A stretch of DNA of 64,000 bases. It comes from an uncultured Eggerthellaceae bacterium. GTDB taxonomy: Bacteria; Actinomycetota; Coriobacteriia; Coriobacteriales; Eggerthellaceae. The stretch lies in contig CAKUOV010000008.1 in the NCBI GenBank assembly GCA_934670115.1, forward strand, positions 1-64,000. Direction: 5' to 3'. Positions within the stretch are counted from its first letter, which is position 1. Every line of letters begins with the position of its first letter. Below the pieces are notes generated by a model. It was given only the letters and a program-made list of their open reading frames with translations, made no database searches and was not told the DNA's origin. Both the position numbers and the translations under genes were made by a program. Of this stretch, positions 9,481-18,176 are shown piece after piece.

Positions 9481-10041
9481 ATGGCAATTTCTACTGCCGA
9501 TTTCAAGAACGGCATGTGCATCAGCTTCAACAACAAGGCATGCGTAATCGTTGAGTTCCAGCATGTTAAGCCTGGTAAGGGCGGTGCTTTCGTGCGCACC
9601 AAGCTTCGCGACATCCGCACGGGCCGCGTGGTTGAGAACACGTTCAACGCTGGTACCAAGTTTGACCTTATCCGTTTGGAAACGCGCAAGCTCCAGTACC
9701 TGTACAACGATGGCGAAACCTATAACTTCATGGACATGGACAGCTATGAGCAGCTCGAAGTGAATGTTGAGCAGATTGGCGATGCTGCTAAGTGGCTCAA
9801 GGAAAACGACGAAGCATCGCTTCTGTATGCCGACGGCGACCTGGTAAGCGTTGAGCCCCAGATGTTCGTTGAGCTGGTTGTTACGGCAACCGATCCGGGC
9901 TTCAAGGGTGACACCGTTCAGGGTGGTACGAAGCCGGCAACGCTGGAAACGGGCGCCGTGGTGCAAATCCCGATGTACATTTCCGAAGGTGAGACCGTGC
10001 AGATCGACACGCGCGACGGCCGTTTTGTGAAGCGTGTGTAG
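9481..10041 (+). CDS. efp: translation elongation factor P
   Basis: EF-P of 186 residues, which relieves ribosome stalling at polyproline. The ATG at 9481 was chosen because GAGGAGG lies just upstream; an in-frame ATG 48 bases earlier lacks a site. Loop I of the first domain is PGKGGAF with Lys33 at the position that some bacteria modify; no modification enzyme is encoded nearby. The C-terminal OB folds are complete. A strong terminator-like hairpin follows. Confidence 0.95.
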   Translation: MAISTADFKNGMCISFNNKACVIVEFQHVKPGKGGAFVRTKLRDIRTGRVVENTFNAGTKFDLIRLETRKLQYLYNDGETYNFMDMDSYEQLEVNVEQIGDAAKWLKENDEASLLYADGDLVSVEPQMFVELVVTATDPGFKGDTVQGGTKPATLETGAVVQIPMYISEGETVQIDTRDGRFVKRV

Positions 10042-10122
10042 ATCGCGAGAATTTCAGTTCTCCGTTGGTATGCGGCGAATGCGTTCTTCGTGGATGCCTT
10101 CCCGCTTTTGAATCGAAAAAGC

Positions 10123-10166
10123 AAGCGGACCATCTGCTTCAACCGAAGCGGATGGTTTTGCTTTAT
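10123..10166 (+). terminator. rho-independent terminator after efp
   Basis: ACCATCTGCTTC and GAAGCGGATGGT pair across the loop AACC, extended by AAGC/GCTT, and are followed by a T-rich stretch. The rest of the 290-bp gap to the next gene holds no recognisable gene. Confidence 0.8.
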
Positions 10167-10331
10167 TTCGGAAAGCAAACAGGGAAGACGGGCGCACGTT
10201 TTTCGATTTTCGATTTTATGCGCTTTGTGCTCCTTCTGTTACGTAGCTATTACGTTTTCAGCTGCCTTACTTGCTATAATAAAGAGAATTAGTTTGATGT
10301 CAGCCTATTTTAAGGGGGATGTTTTTTCATA

Positions 10332-11600
10332 GTGGAGCCTCACATAGATTACCTTGGTAAACTTATCGCGATGGTCATTTGTTTGATTCTATCAGCGTAT
10401 TTCAGCGCCACGGAAACGTCATTTTCATCTTTGAGCAAGACGCGTTTGAAGGTTCTCGCAGATGACGGGGACAAAAAAGCAGAGCGCGCTTTGAAGCTTG
10501 CGGAAAACTACGACAAGTTGATTTTCACTATTCTCATTGGCAACAACATCGTGAATATCGCGATGGCTTCCATTGGCACGTTGCTCTTCATTGGCATTTA
10601 CGGCGATGTTGGCGCGACGATTTCCACGGTAGTGGTAACGGTTGTCGTGCTGTTCTTCGGTGAAATCACGCCGAAAAGCATCGCAAAAGACATGCCGGAA
10701 AAATTCGCTATGTTCAGCGCACCGTTCATCCGGGTATGGATTTGGGTGCTTACCCCGGTTAACTTCCTGCTTTCCCAGTGGAAGAAGCTTGTCTCGCGCT
10801 TCTTCAAGACCGATGATGAATCGAAAATCTCCCACGAAGAGCTGCTTCTTTTCATGGAAGACGCCGAGCAAGACGGCGGCATTGACGAAAACGAAGGCGA
10901 GCTTTTGCGCAATGCGCTTGAATTCCGCGATTTGACCGCGGCGGAAATCTTAACGCACCGCATTGAGATAGAGGCGGTGGACGTTACCGATAGCCACGAG
11001 GACATTGCGAAGGTGTTCACGCAGTCCGGCTTCTCTCGTTTGCTGGTGTATCGCGATACGATTGACCAGGTTGTGGGCGTGCTTCATCAGAAGGACTTCT
11101 ACGTAAACGGCAAGATGACCGAGCGACCCATTGCGGAGATCATGACGGCGCCGCTGTTCGTGTATCAGCATACGAAAATTCGCGACATCCTTGAAACGTT
11201 GCAGCTCAAAAAATCGCACATTGCGATTGTTGTTGACGATTTCGGCGGCACGCTGGGCATTGTCACCATGGAAGATATTCTGGAAGAGCTTGTTGGCGAG
11301 ATTTGGGACGAGCACGATGAAGTCGAGGAAGACTTCGAGAAGCTGGGCGAGGACCTGTATCGCGTTGACTGCTCGGTGAGCTTGGAGGATTTCTGCGAGT
11401 TCTTTGACATCAAGCTTGAATCCGACAGCGTTTCCGTGGGCGGCTGGATCATGGAGTACTTGAACCATATTCCGGTGAAGGATGAAAAGATTGACGTGGA
11501 GAACCTGGAGATCACCGTTTCCGAGGTGAACGCTCATCGCGTTTCCTTCATTACGGTGCGTCAATTCGAACGCGAAGACGCCGAGGAGCAGGATTCCTAA
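10332..11600 (+). CDS. CNNM/HlyC-CorC family membrane protein
   Basis: Protein of 422 residues starting with GTG after a TAAGGGGG site. The layout is an N-terminal DUF21/CNNM membrane domain (about 1-185, four hydrophobic helices, FSATETSFSSL near the start), two CBS domains (about 200-320, with the GTLGIVTMEDILEELVGEI signature), and a C-terminal CorC/HlyC domain (about 340-415). The family is linked to magnesium or cobalt efflux; the older name 'haemolysin' is misleading. It stands as its own unit after the efp terminator. Confidence 0.9.
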   Translation: MEPHIDYLGKLIAMVICLILSAYFSATETSFSSLSKTRLKVLADDGDKKAERALKLAENYDKLIFTILIGNNIVNIAMASIGTLLFIGIYGDVGATISTVVVTVVVLFFGEITPKSIAKDMPEKFAMFSAPFIRVWIWVLTPVNFLLSQWKKLVSRFFKTDDESKISHEELLLFMEDAEQDGGIDENEGELLRNALEFRDLTAAEILTHRIEIEAVDVTDSHEDIAKVFTQSGFSRLLVYRDTIDQVVGVLHQKDFYVNGKMTERPIAEIMTAPLFVYQHTKIRDILETLQLKKSHIAIVVDDFGGTLGIVTMEDILEELVGEIWDEHDEVEEDFEKLGEDLYRVDCSVSLEDFCEFFDIKLESDSVSVGGWIMEYLNHIPVKDEKIDVENLEITVSEVNAHRVSFITVRQFEREDAEEQDS

Positions 11601-11628
11601 GGCTGCGCAGTGCCCAAACCGTGATGCA

Positions 11629-12489
11629 TTGGTGAAACCCGTGAAGATAGACGCTCATATCCACATTGCCCTGGATGGCGCCGATTGGCGTCAAGCGAAA
11701 TTGCGCCATGCAAATGGTCCCGATGAGCGCTGGATTCGCGAAATGCTTGCCGCGTACGCGCAGGCGGGGTTTACGTACCTGCGCGATGGCGGCGACAAAT
11801 GGGGCGTTTCTGCGTGCGCCGCTCAGCTGGCGGGGGAGTATGGTATTCGCTACGCAACCCCTGCGTTTCCGCTGTATCCCAAAGGACAATACGGCGACTT
11901 TTTAGGGCTGCCGTTTGCTGATTTCGCTGAGTATCGCACGCTTGTTGACCAGGCGCTTTGCCAAGGTGCCACGTTCGTGAAGCTCATGCTTTCGGGCATT
12001 TTGGACTTCGATTGCTATGGGAAGATAACAAGCCCCGGATTGTCGGCACCTGCCGTGGCGCAGCTTGTTGCGTATGCCCATGAAAAAGGCTTGCCCGTTA
12101 TGGCGCACGTGAATACGGCGGCGTTAGTGTCGCAGGCGCTTGACGCGGGCGTTGACAGCATTGAGCACGGGTTGCTTATGGATGCTGCCACGTGCGAAAA
12201 GCTTGCGGCAAGCAATGTGGTGTGGGTTCCCACCATTGCCCCTGTTCAGGCGGCACATGATTCAGGCAAGTTCTCTCCTGATGTCACGCAGCGCATTTGC
12301 CGTGAGCAAGAAGCTGCCGTTGCGGCGGTGGTAAAGCGGGGTGGCCTGGTGGCGCTGGGATCCGATGCTGGTTCGGCGGGCGTGCCCCATGTTGCTGGAG
12401 CGCTGCGCGAGTGTGAGTTTTTGGGCGTGTCCGATGCTGCACTGCAACGAGGCGCCCATGCTTTGGTGAGCCGTTTCCCCGGCTGTTAG
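11629..12489 (+). CDS. metal-dependent amidohydrolase
   Basis: Protein of 286 residues of the amidohydrolase superfamily. It shows the metal-binding HxH (DAHIH), a central Lys in FVKLML, His in MAHVNT, a second His in SIEHG, and the late Asp in GSDAGSAG, which together give a binuclear TIM-barrel site. The substrate cannot be inferred; imidazolonepropionase- or prolidase-like members are the nearest by motif. The start is uncertain: TTG at 11629, GTG at 11632 and GTG at 11641 are all in frame. It is short for the family, and the C-terminus after the GSD motif is abbreviated. Confidence 0.75.
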   Translation: MVKPVKIDAHIHIALDGADWRQAKLRHANGPDERWIREMLAAYAQAGFTYLRDGGDKWGVSACAAQLAGEYGIRYATPAFPLYPKGQYGDFLGLPFADFAEYRTLVDQALCQGATFVKLMLSGILDFDCYGKITSPGLSAPAVAQLVAYAHEKGLPVMAHVNTAALVSQALDAGVDSIEHGLLMDAATCEKLAASNVVWVPTIAPVQAAHDSGKFSPDVTQRICREQEAAVAAVVKRGGLVALGSDAGSAGVPHVAGALRECEFLGVSDAALQRGAHALVSRFPGC

Positions 12490-12749
12490 GAATAAATGCT
12501 CCGGGGCCAAAACGTTTGCCGTTCGTTCCCGTGCATTTTTGATTATTCCGTAGCTGGGAAGCAATTCATCGCTTACGTGAAGTATAATCAATCGATATCG
12601 TTTTTTGCGAAGTGCGGCACGCACGCAGCTGACTGCCAATCGACTTCGGTCGATTCGGGCCAACGCATTCGATGCGTAGATGCGGTTGCAAGCACGGCGC
12701 GACCTTCGCAATGCAGGACTTTTCCATGAATGCAGATGGGAGACATGCT

Positions 12750-13097
12750 ATGAAAGAACTGAGCATTGGCGGCATGAGCATTGCCCCAGGTGTTGTTGAG
12801 ACTATCATCTCTGTTGCTATGAGCGAAGTTGAAGGCGTGACCGCTGTTGGCGTGACCTCGGTAAATGGCCTGGTCGCCGCTATTGCGGGCAAAGGCAGCG
12901 CGCAGGGCATTGATGTTGATGTCGATGCAAACGGTCAGCTTGCTGTTGACATTCATGTAGAGGTCTCTTACGGTCAGCCGCTTCCCGAGATTGCCGCGCG
13001 CATTCGTCAAGCGGTGTTTGATGCCGTAACATCGCAGATCGGCATTCCCGTGGGCAGCGTTGACGTGTACATCGACGGCGTTCAGTTCAAGGACTAA
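12750..13097 (+). CDS. Asp23/Gls24 family envelope stress response protein
   Basis: Protein of 115 residues. The ATG at 12750 was chosen because GGGAG lies seven bases upstream; longer in-frame starts lack a site. It has the Asp23 layout: IAPGVVETIISVAMSEVEGV near the N-terminus and the C-terminal VDVYIDGVQF strand. Family members are membrane-associated cytoplasmic proteins linked to cell-envelope stress. Its place just before nusB matches many Gram-positive genomes. Confidence 0.88.
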   Translation: MKELSIGGMSIAPGVVETIISVAMSEVEGVTAVGVTSVNGLVAAIAGKGSAQGIDVDVDANGQLAVDIHVEVSYGQPLPEIAARIRQAVFDAVTSQIGIPVGSVDVYIDGVQFKD

Positions 13098-13119
13098 GTC
13101 CGCTGGCAATGCCTTTATG

Positions 13120-13140
13120 ATGTGGCATAATGCGCCACAT
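13120..13140 (+). terminator. weak hairpin between gls24-type gene and nusB
   Basis: ATGTGGC and GCCACAT can pair with a seven-base loop, followed by AGCTTTT. The stem is short, so this may only attenuate transcription into nusB. Confidence 0.4.
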
Positions 13141-13184
13141 AGCTTTTACCCGCTTTACCGCTTGAAAAGGAACAACGAGTTTTT

Positions 13185-13622
13185 ATGTTGAAGAATAACC
13201 ACCGTAGAACCTGGTCGCGCCGTGCTGCGTTGCAGCTGCTGTATTCGGCCGAAATTACCGATCGATCCATTGCCGAGCTGCTGGATGCGGGCGATGCAAT
13301 TGTTCTTGAGAACGAAGATCAAGAAGCGGCTCGCCCCGATGATTACGCTATTGCGCTGCTGCAAGGCGTGGAAGAGCATCGGGAAGAAATCGATGACATG
13401 GTTGACTCTTCTTCGGAGAACTGGGCAATTGAGCGCATGCCTATCATGGATCGTTCCATTTTGCGCATTGCCGTGTTCGAAATGATGTTCCTGGAAGATA
13501 TTCCTCTGTCTGTTTCGATTGACGAGGCGGTTGAGCTGGCAAAACGTTACGGTGGCGAAGACGAGTCGCATCGTTTCGTGAATGGTGTTTTGGGCCAAAT
13601 TGCCAAGCGCCTTGAAGCATAA
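13185..13622 (+). CDS. nusB: transcription antitermination factor NusB
   Basis: All-helical protein of 145 residues that, with NusE, joins the antitermination complex on rRNA operons. Recognisable motifs are the N-terminal RRAALQLLYS helix and the C-terminal SIDEAVELAKRYG with RFVNGVLGQIAK. An AAAGGAA site precedes the ATG. xseB follows after 14 bases. Confidence 0.93.
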   Translation: MLKNNHRRTWSRRAALQLLYSAEITDRSIAELLDAGDAIVLENEDQEAARPDDYAIALLQGVEEHREEIDDMVDSSSENWAIERMPIMDRSILRIAVFEMMFLEDIPLSVSIDEAVELAKRYGGEDESHRFVNGVLGQIAKRLEA

Positions 13623-13636
13623 ATAGGGTATTTGCT

Positions 13637-13873
13637 ATGAAACCCGCCGAATCATACGAGACCTTCCCCGAGATAAAAGAGCGGCTTGATTGGATTGTCA
13701 ATCAGGTTTCCTGCGATGACATTCCTCTCGAAGAGGCGCTTTCCTTGTACGAGGAAGCGGTGAAGCTGGGTGCGCGCGTAAGCACGCTTATCGAAGATGC
13801 TCAGGGAGAAGATGAAGAAACTGCAGCTCCAGAAGGCGAAGATGCCTCTGAGGCAAGCAGTGCTGAGGAATGA
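13637..13873 (+). CDS. xseB: exodeoxyribonuclease VII small subunit
   Basis: Protein of 78 residues. Residues 8-55 match XseB (SYETFPEIKERLDWIVNQV, then PLEEALSLYEEAVKL), followed by an acidic Glu/Ala-rich tail. The partner xseA, often next to it, is not in this window. It is placed between nusB and dxs, six bases before dxs. Confidence 0.9.
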   Translation: MKPAESYETFPEIKERLDWIVNQVSCDDIPLEEALSLYEEAVKLGARVSTLIEDAQGEDEETAAPEGEDASEASSAEE

Positions 13874-13879
13874 GTTGCC

Positions 13880-15766
13880 ATGGCGAATAATCGACTTTTA
13901 GACGTTATTGATGACCCTTCCGCATTAAAGCTTCTCTCCAACGAAGAGCTTGAAATTTTAGCGGGTGAGATTCGCGACGAAATTGTGGCTACTGCTTCTC
14001 ATACGGGCGGCCATGTGGCGTCGTCGTTGGGTGCTGTTGACATTATTGTGGCGTGTCACAGCGTTCTGAACTGCCCGAAGGACAAGATTGTGTTCGACGT
14101 GGGGCATCAGGCATATGCACATAAGCTGCTTACAGGTAGACGCGAGGCGTTTGCCACGCAGCGCACGTTCGGCGGCATTTCCGGCTTTCCGAAGCCCAGT
14201 GAGAGCCCCTATGATGCGCATCCTTCGGGGCATGCTTCTGACTCTTTGTCGGTTGCGTTGGGTCTGGCGAAAGCACGCGATCTAGCGGGCACCGATGAGA
14301 AAATTGTTGCCATTATTGGTGATGCCGCTATTGCGGGCGGCATGGCATTCGAGGCACTTAACCATATCGGTCAAGCGCAAACGCCCATGGTCATCATCTT
14401 GAACGACAACGAAATGTCCATCTCGCGCAACGTGGGCGCGCTTATGAAGCATTTTGGCGCCATGCGCTCTTCGACCCAATACCAGCAAACGCGCGATTCC
14501 GTGCAAGACGCGTTGGAGCATTCCGGTAACGCGGGGCGCGCTCTGGTTCAGTTCGGCCGCAGCATGAAGGACTCCATGAAGCAGTTCTTCCTGGCCAGCT
14601 CCATGATTTATGAGCAGCTGGGCATTCAGTGCACCACGCCGATTGACGGTCATAACATCGGGCTTCTGCGCGAAATTCTGCAGACTGCGCTTTCTGCGAA
14701 TGGCCCGGTCATTGTCCATGTGGTCACGAAAAAGGGCGAAGGATACGCTCCTGCGCTGAATAACCCCGTGGATTTCCATGGCGTGGGTGCGTTTGACCCT
14801 GCAACGGGCAAGGCGCTGAAAAAGCCGAGCACCGCTCCTTCGTATACGAATGTTTTCGGTGATGCGTTGGTGGCGGAAGCGCGCAAGGATAAGCGCATTG
14901 TTGCCATAACCGCCGCTATGAAAACGGGTACAGGCTTGACGGATTTCGCGGAGGAATTCCCCAAGCGCTTCATTGATACCGGCATTACGGAAGGCCATGC
15001 CGTTGGCTTGGCGTCGGGCCTTGCGTTTGGCGGCTTGAAACCCGTTGTTGCTATCTATTCAACGTTTTTGCAACGTGGCATTGACCAGGCAATTATTGAT
15101 GTGGCGTTATCCGACTTGGATGTTGTGTTTGCTATTGATCGCGCTGGCCTGGTGGGCGAGGACGGTCCCACGCATCACGGCGTGTTCGATCTTGCGTACA
15201 TGCGCATGATTCCGAACATGCGGGTTTTGGCTCCCTCGAACGAGGCAGAGCTGGTCAACGCGCTTCATACCGCTCTTGAGCTGGGGGGACCGTTTGCAAT
15301 TCGGTATCCGCGTGGTGCCGCAGCGGGCGTTCCGTTACCGGAAGAGCCGTGCGTGCTTGAGCCCGGTCGTGCGCAAACATTGCGCGAAGGAAGCGATGTT
15401 GCGCTGTTGGCGTTTGGTCGCATGGTGGGACACGCGCTGAAAGCGGCGGAGCTGCTGGAAGAAGCAGGTGTGAGCGCGCGTGTGGTGGACATGCGCTGGG
15501 TGAAGCCTTTGGACATTGACGCGGTTGCTGCCGCGGCGGACACGAAGCTTGTGGTAACGCTGGAAGAGGGCGTTATTATGGGCGGCGCTGGTTCGGCGGT
15601 CATGGAGGCCATGGCGGACAAGGCGCTTACCACGCCTGTTTTGCAGCTGGGAATTCCCGATGAGTTTGTGACGCAAGGCACGGTAGAAGAGCTGTTCCGC
15701 TCGCTTAATCTGCATCCGGAAGGCATTGTGCATTCTATTTCCGAGCGGTTGGGTCAGTTGGCGTAA
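13880..15766 (+). CDS. dxs: 1-deoxy-D-xylulose-5-phosphate synthase
   Basis: Thiamine-diphosphate transketolase-family enzyme of 628 residues. It condenses pyruvate and glyceraldehyde 3-phosphate in the first step of the non-mevalonate isoprenoid pathway. Visible motifs are GHQAYAHKLLTGR, the ThDP/Mg motif IIGDAAIAGG...NDNEMSIS, the DGHN motif, ITEGHAVGLASGLA with the catalytic Glu, DRAGLVGEDGPTHHG, and the C-terminal transketolase domain. Length and order are standard. xseB-dxs coupling is common. Confidence 0.95.
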   Translation: MANNRLLDVIDDPSALKLLSNEELEILAGEIRDEIVATASHTGGHVASSLGAVDIIVACHSVLNCPKDKIVFDVGHQAYAHKLLTGRREAFATQRTFGGISGFPKPSESPYDAHPSGHASDSLSVALGLAKARDLAGTDEKIVAIIGDAAIAGGMAFEALNHIGQAQTPMVIILNDNEMSISRNVGALMKHFGAMRSSTQYQQTRDSVQDALEHSGNAGRALVQFGRSMKDSMKQFFLASSMIYEQLGIQCTTPIDGHNIGLLREILQTALSANGPVIVHVVTKKGEGYAPALNNPVDFHGVGAFDPATGKALKKPSTAPSYTNVFGDALVAEARKDKRIVAITAAMKTGTGLTDFAEEFPKRFIDTGITEGHAVGLASGLAFGGLKPVVAIYSTFLQRGIDQAIIDVALSDLDVVFAIDRAGLVGEDGPTHHGVFDLAYMRMIPNMRVLAPSNEAELVNALHTALELGGPFAIRYPRGAAAGVPLPEEPCVLEPGRAQTLREGSDVALLAFGRMVGHALKAAELLEEAGVSARVVDMRWVKPLDIDAVAAAADTKLVVTLEEGVIMGGAGSAVMEAMADKALTTPVLQLGIPDEFVTQGTVEELFRSLNLHPEGIVHSISERLGQLA

Positions 15767-15888
15767 TGCGCCGAATGGTACTAAGTTGAGCAGGGGAGAC
15801 GCGTTTTTGCAAGCGGCGTCCTCTGCGTTCGTTTGGACAGGCGTTCTTATGAACGCGAACCCGCTCGAAGCAATATGAACCAAGAAAA

Positions 15889-15923
15889 GAAAGGCGCTGG
15901 GCAATTGCCAAGCGCCTTTTTCG
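15889..15923. terminator. bidirectional terminator between dxs and a convergent gene
   Basis: AAGGCGCT-GGGCAATTGCC-AAGCGCCTT forms a long hairpin with A and T tracts on the two sides. It can therefore serve dxs on the plus strand and the small gene ending at 15942 on the minus strand. Confidence 0.85.
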
Positions 15924-15941
15924 TGCGAGAATTTCGTTTGC

Positions 15942-16202
15942 TTAGTTCTCTTTGTAAACGATGAAAGCTTCGTGAATCTGACCATTCCTGGTGATCTGAT
16001 TAAGTTCTTCAGTGGTGCTGAAGTGAAGCTCGTCGATCGGCCAAGCGTAGTCGCCACGGTTCATGGCATAAACGTAACCCCAGCAGATGCCGCCTTCATC
16101 GCGACCCTTTTCCTGAGCGTTCACCATTGCCTGAGCAGCTTCCTGAATGGGCTTGAGTTTTGGCTTCGCGTAGATACGATCGCCTCCGATAGGACCTTGC
16201 AT
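15942..16202 (-). CDS. small hypothetical protein
   Basis: Protein of 86 residues that I do not recognise. It is a real gene judging by the consensus TAAGGAGGA site before its ATG and a terminator just after its stop. The sequence is soluble, with several aromatic residues (WGYVYAMNRGDYAW in the middle) and no signal peptide or membrane segment. It is transcribed alone, convergent with dxs and divergent from the zinc-ribbon gene at 16503. No function can be inferred. Confidence 0.7.
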   Translation of the reverse strand: MQGPIGGDRIYAKPKLKPIQEAAQAMVNAQEKGRDEGGICWGYVYAMNRGDYAWPIDELHFSTTEELNQITRNGQIHEAFIVYKEN

Positions 16203-16502
16203 ACTATCCTCCTTACGGTAAGAAACACTATTTAAAACACTGGGAAGATAGTAGCGCGTTGACCCGGATTTTCGTAGTCCGATAAGAGCAACGAAACAGG
16301 AACCCAGCTCAACAAAACGTGGATGCGACCACTTGTGCCAGTATAACCGCAGCTCACAAGCGCATGGCGATAATTTACGAGCAGCAGAGGAAGAGCCTCA
16401 ACGAATTCTTGAGGGTAGCATCAACGACTCGATGATGTTCTTCGTGCAAAACTAGGCATATGCTTCAATCATCCTAAAAAACAACGAATTGGAGGATATG
16501 AC

Positions 16503-16736
16503 ATGTGCTTCAGACCAGCAGCCGCAACCGCCGGAAAGATTGCTTGCCCGATGTGCGGCCACGAAAATGATATTACCGATACCGTATGTGCGGAGTGCGG
16601 CTTTGCCGCTTCGACTCCGGGCATGCCTTCTGCTCCGGGTGCTCCCGGTGCTCCTGCCGCCCCCGGTGCTCCGAAAGCTCCTGGCGCGCCTGCTGCACCC
16701 ATGGCCCCCGCTGCTCCTAAGGCTCCCACGGCATAG
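16503..16736 (+). CDS. small zinc-ribbon protein with Pro-Gly-Ala repeat tail
   Basis: Protein of 77 residues with a strong GGAGG site before the ATG. Residues 15-34 form a zinc ribbon (CPMCG then CAECG). Residues 39-77 are a low-complexity tail made of GAP/APG/APK triplets, resembling a collagen-like or polyproline extension. The N-terminus MCFRPAA adds a third Cys. Short proteins starting MCFRP with a zinc ribbon are, to my knowledge, widespread in Eggerthellaceae, with no known function. A tail this rich in proline would depend on EF-P for translation. It stands as a single-gene unit. Confidence 0.75.
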   Translation: MCFRPAAATAGKIACPMCGHENDITDTVCAECGFAASTPGMPSAPGAPGAPAAPGAPKAPGAPAAPMAPAAPKAPTA

Positions 16737-16845
16737 TTTTACTTACCCCGCGGTGCTCTTGGTTCCCTTTCTTCCCTAAGAGCACCAATTTCCCCTCTCT
16801 TTCAAGGATGCACTCTCTTTCCCCTCCCCTCAAATGCATCCGACA

Positions 16846-16877
16846 ACACGAAAGCGCCCGCAGGGCGCTCTTCGTGT
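16846..16877. terminator. bidirectional hairpin terminator
   Basis: ACACGAA-A-GCGCCC pairs with GGGCGC-TC-TTCGTGT across a three-base loop. It lies between the zinc-ribbon gene (plus) and the lysR gene end (minus) and can serve both. Confidence 0.75.
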
Positions 16878-16919
16878 ATTATGCGCAGTTTTGTGGCTTG
16901 GAAGCAAACGCTAGCCCAC

Positions 16920-17903
16920 CTACTTGACCAGGGTAAATCTATTGCTACCCGCATGCTCTACTTCGTAGAATTCATTGAGCGAGTTTACGAATTCAGTGAA
17001 AGCGGGGGAGTCAAGATCTTTTTTCAGGCCAATGAAGCCAATCTCAATTTGATAAGAATCAGTAAGCTCGCGTGCGATTACTTGAGGATTGTCTCCCTTG
17101 AAAAGCAGGCTACCAAGGGCAGGCATGAATGCTACCGCTTCGCCCGCCTCTACGAAGCGCATGCGGAATTTGAACTCTGCGGACGCCATAACGATGTTTT
17201 TCTCGCCGAAACGGTCGGCCAAGGTGTCGTAGAGCGCTGTGTTCGTGCTCACAATGGGATGACCCGCGATATCGGCATCGGTCAGCGCATCTTTTTTTGC
17301 AAGCTCGGAATCTTTGTTGATAATGCATTCATCGTAGGTGCGCAGATAGGGGCGGTATGTATAGCCGAGTTCTTCCAAGCGGCGGATGTACTGCGTGTTT
17401 TCCTGTTTCTCTACGTCGAACGTGCAAATCACGCCCACTTGGTTCTTTTTCGGTTTGCCGCTGGTGTCTTCAAGGCATTGATGCAGCGTGCTGGCAATTT
17501 CATCGCTGCTCATTTCCCGGAAAACCAGCGGGGAGTCCAGCCTGTCAAGGAACGAGACCGTATGCGGAGGAATGAAGCATAGACCGCAAATGCCCTGGCA
17601 CAGCAGGTAAATACGATTGTCATCTTCGGATTCTTTATCGGATGATCCCAGTTCAACCGCAAAATCGGTCAGCTTGTCGTATTGCTCCACCACGTTTTGC
17701 GCAACGGGAATCAATGCCTCGCCTTGCTCGGAGAGAGTCAGCTTATTTGAATAGCGAATCAATAGCTTGCAATCCAGCTCTTTTTCAAGCTCGTTCATCG
17801 CGCGGCTCATGCCTTGCGGCGAAATGAAGTTCAAGCGCGCTGCATGAGTGATGGATTTTGTTTCGGCAACGTCAAGAAAGTAACGCAGATAGTCGATATT
17901 CAC
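16920..17903 (-). CDS. LysR family transcriptional regulator
   Basis: Protein of 327 residues. The frame is open far upstream through the antisense of the molybdoenzyme gene, so the start had to be chosen. GTG at 17903 follows GGGGGAGA and gives the normal LysR N-terminus NIDYLRYFLDVAETKSITHA with the winged HTH in residues 1-60. The effector-binding domain (about 90-300) ends in FVNSLNEFYEV. It is divergent from the molybdopterin operon with 273 bp between starts, the classic arrangement for a LysR activator of that operon. The inducer is probably an aromatic substrate or product (inference). Confidence 0.85.
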   Translation of the reverse strand: MNIDYLRYFLDVAETKSITHAARLNFISPQGMSRAMNELEKELDCKLLIRYSNKLTLSEQGEALIPVAQNVVEQYDKLTDFAVELGSSDKESEDDNRIYLLCQGICGLCFIPPHTVSFLDRLDSPLVFREMSSDEIASTLHQCLEDTSGKPKKNQVGVICTFDVEKQENTQYIRRLEELGYTYRPYLRTYDECIINKDSELAKKDALTDADIAGHPIVSTNTALYDTLADRFGEKNIVMASAEFKFRMRFVEAGEAVAFMPALGSLLFKGDNPQVIARELTDSYQIEIGFIGLKKDLDSPAFTEFVNSLNEFYEVEHAGSNRFTLVK

Positions 17904-18002
17904 CGTGATCTCCCCCACATGGAATGAAGCGCGTCTCTCCCTGGCGCGCACCAACATGCAGAATATCACTTTTTTGCGCTTAAAGCTAACGTTTGCCATG
18001 CT

Positions 18003-18065
18003 CCACGAATGCTTTACCTTATGCCCCACAAATGCTTTACCCTGTGCCCCCACAAAAGGTGGGGG
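18003..18065. promoter_or_regulatory. tandem direct repeats and palindrome upstream of molybdoenzyme operon
   Basis: Two near-identical 22-base units lie head to tail at 18003-18024 and 18026-18047 (core AATGCTTTACC, then TGC). Immediately after comes a perfect palindrome, CCCCCAC-AAAAG-GTGGGGG, at 18047-18065. The block sits between the divergent lysR and the operon, so it is a plausible operator. It might also bind a second regulator, since LysR sites are usually interrupted palindromes of T-N11-A type rather than tandem repeats. Confidence 0.5.
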
Positions 18066-18107
18066 TAGCTCAACTTCTTGCTTATTTTCCCGACGTGCGG
18101 TCGTTTT

Positions 18108-18113
18108 TATACT
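18108..18113 (+). promoter_or_regulatory. candidate -10 box of the molybdoenzyme operon
   Basis: TATACT lies 64 bases before the operon start and about 43 bases after the palindrome. There is no good -35 box at 16-18 bases; the nearest TTGCTT is 24 bases upstream. That fits a promoter needing an activator. Confidence 0.4.
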
Positions 18114-18176
18114 GCAAGCGTAAAGAGGGACGCCTCTGGCAAGCGAAGTAAAGACGATGGAGAAAGTAGGAGGAGT

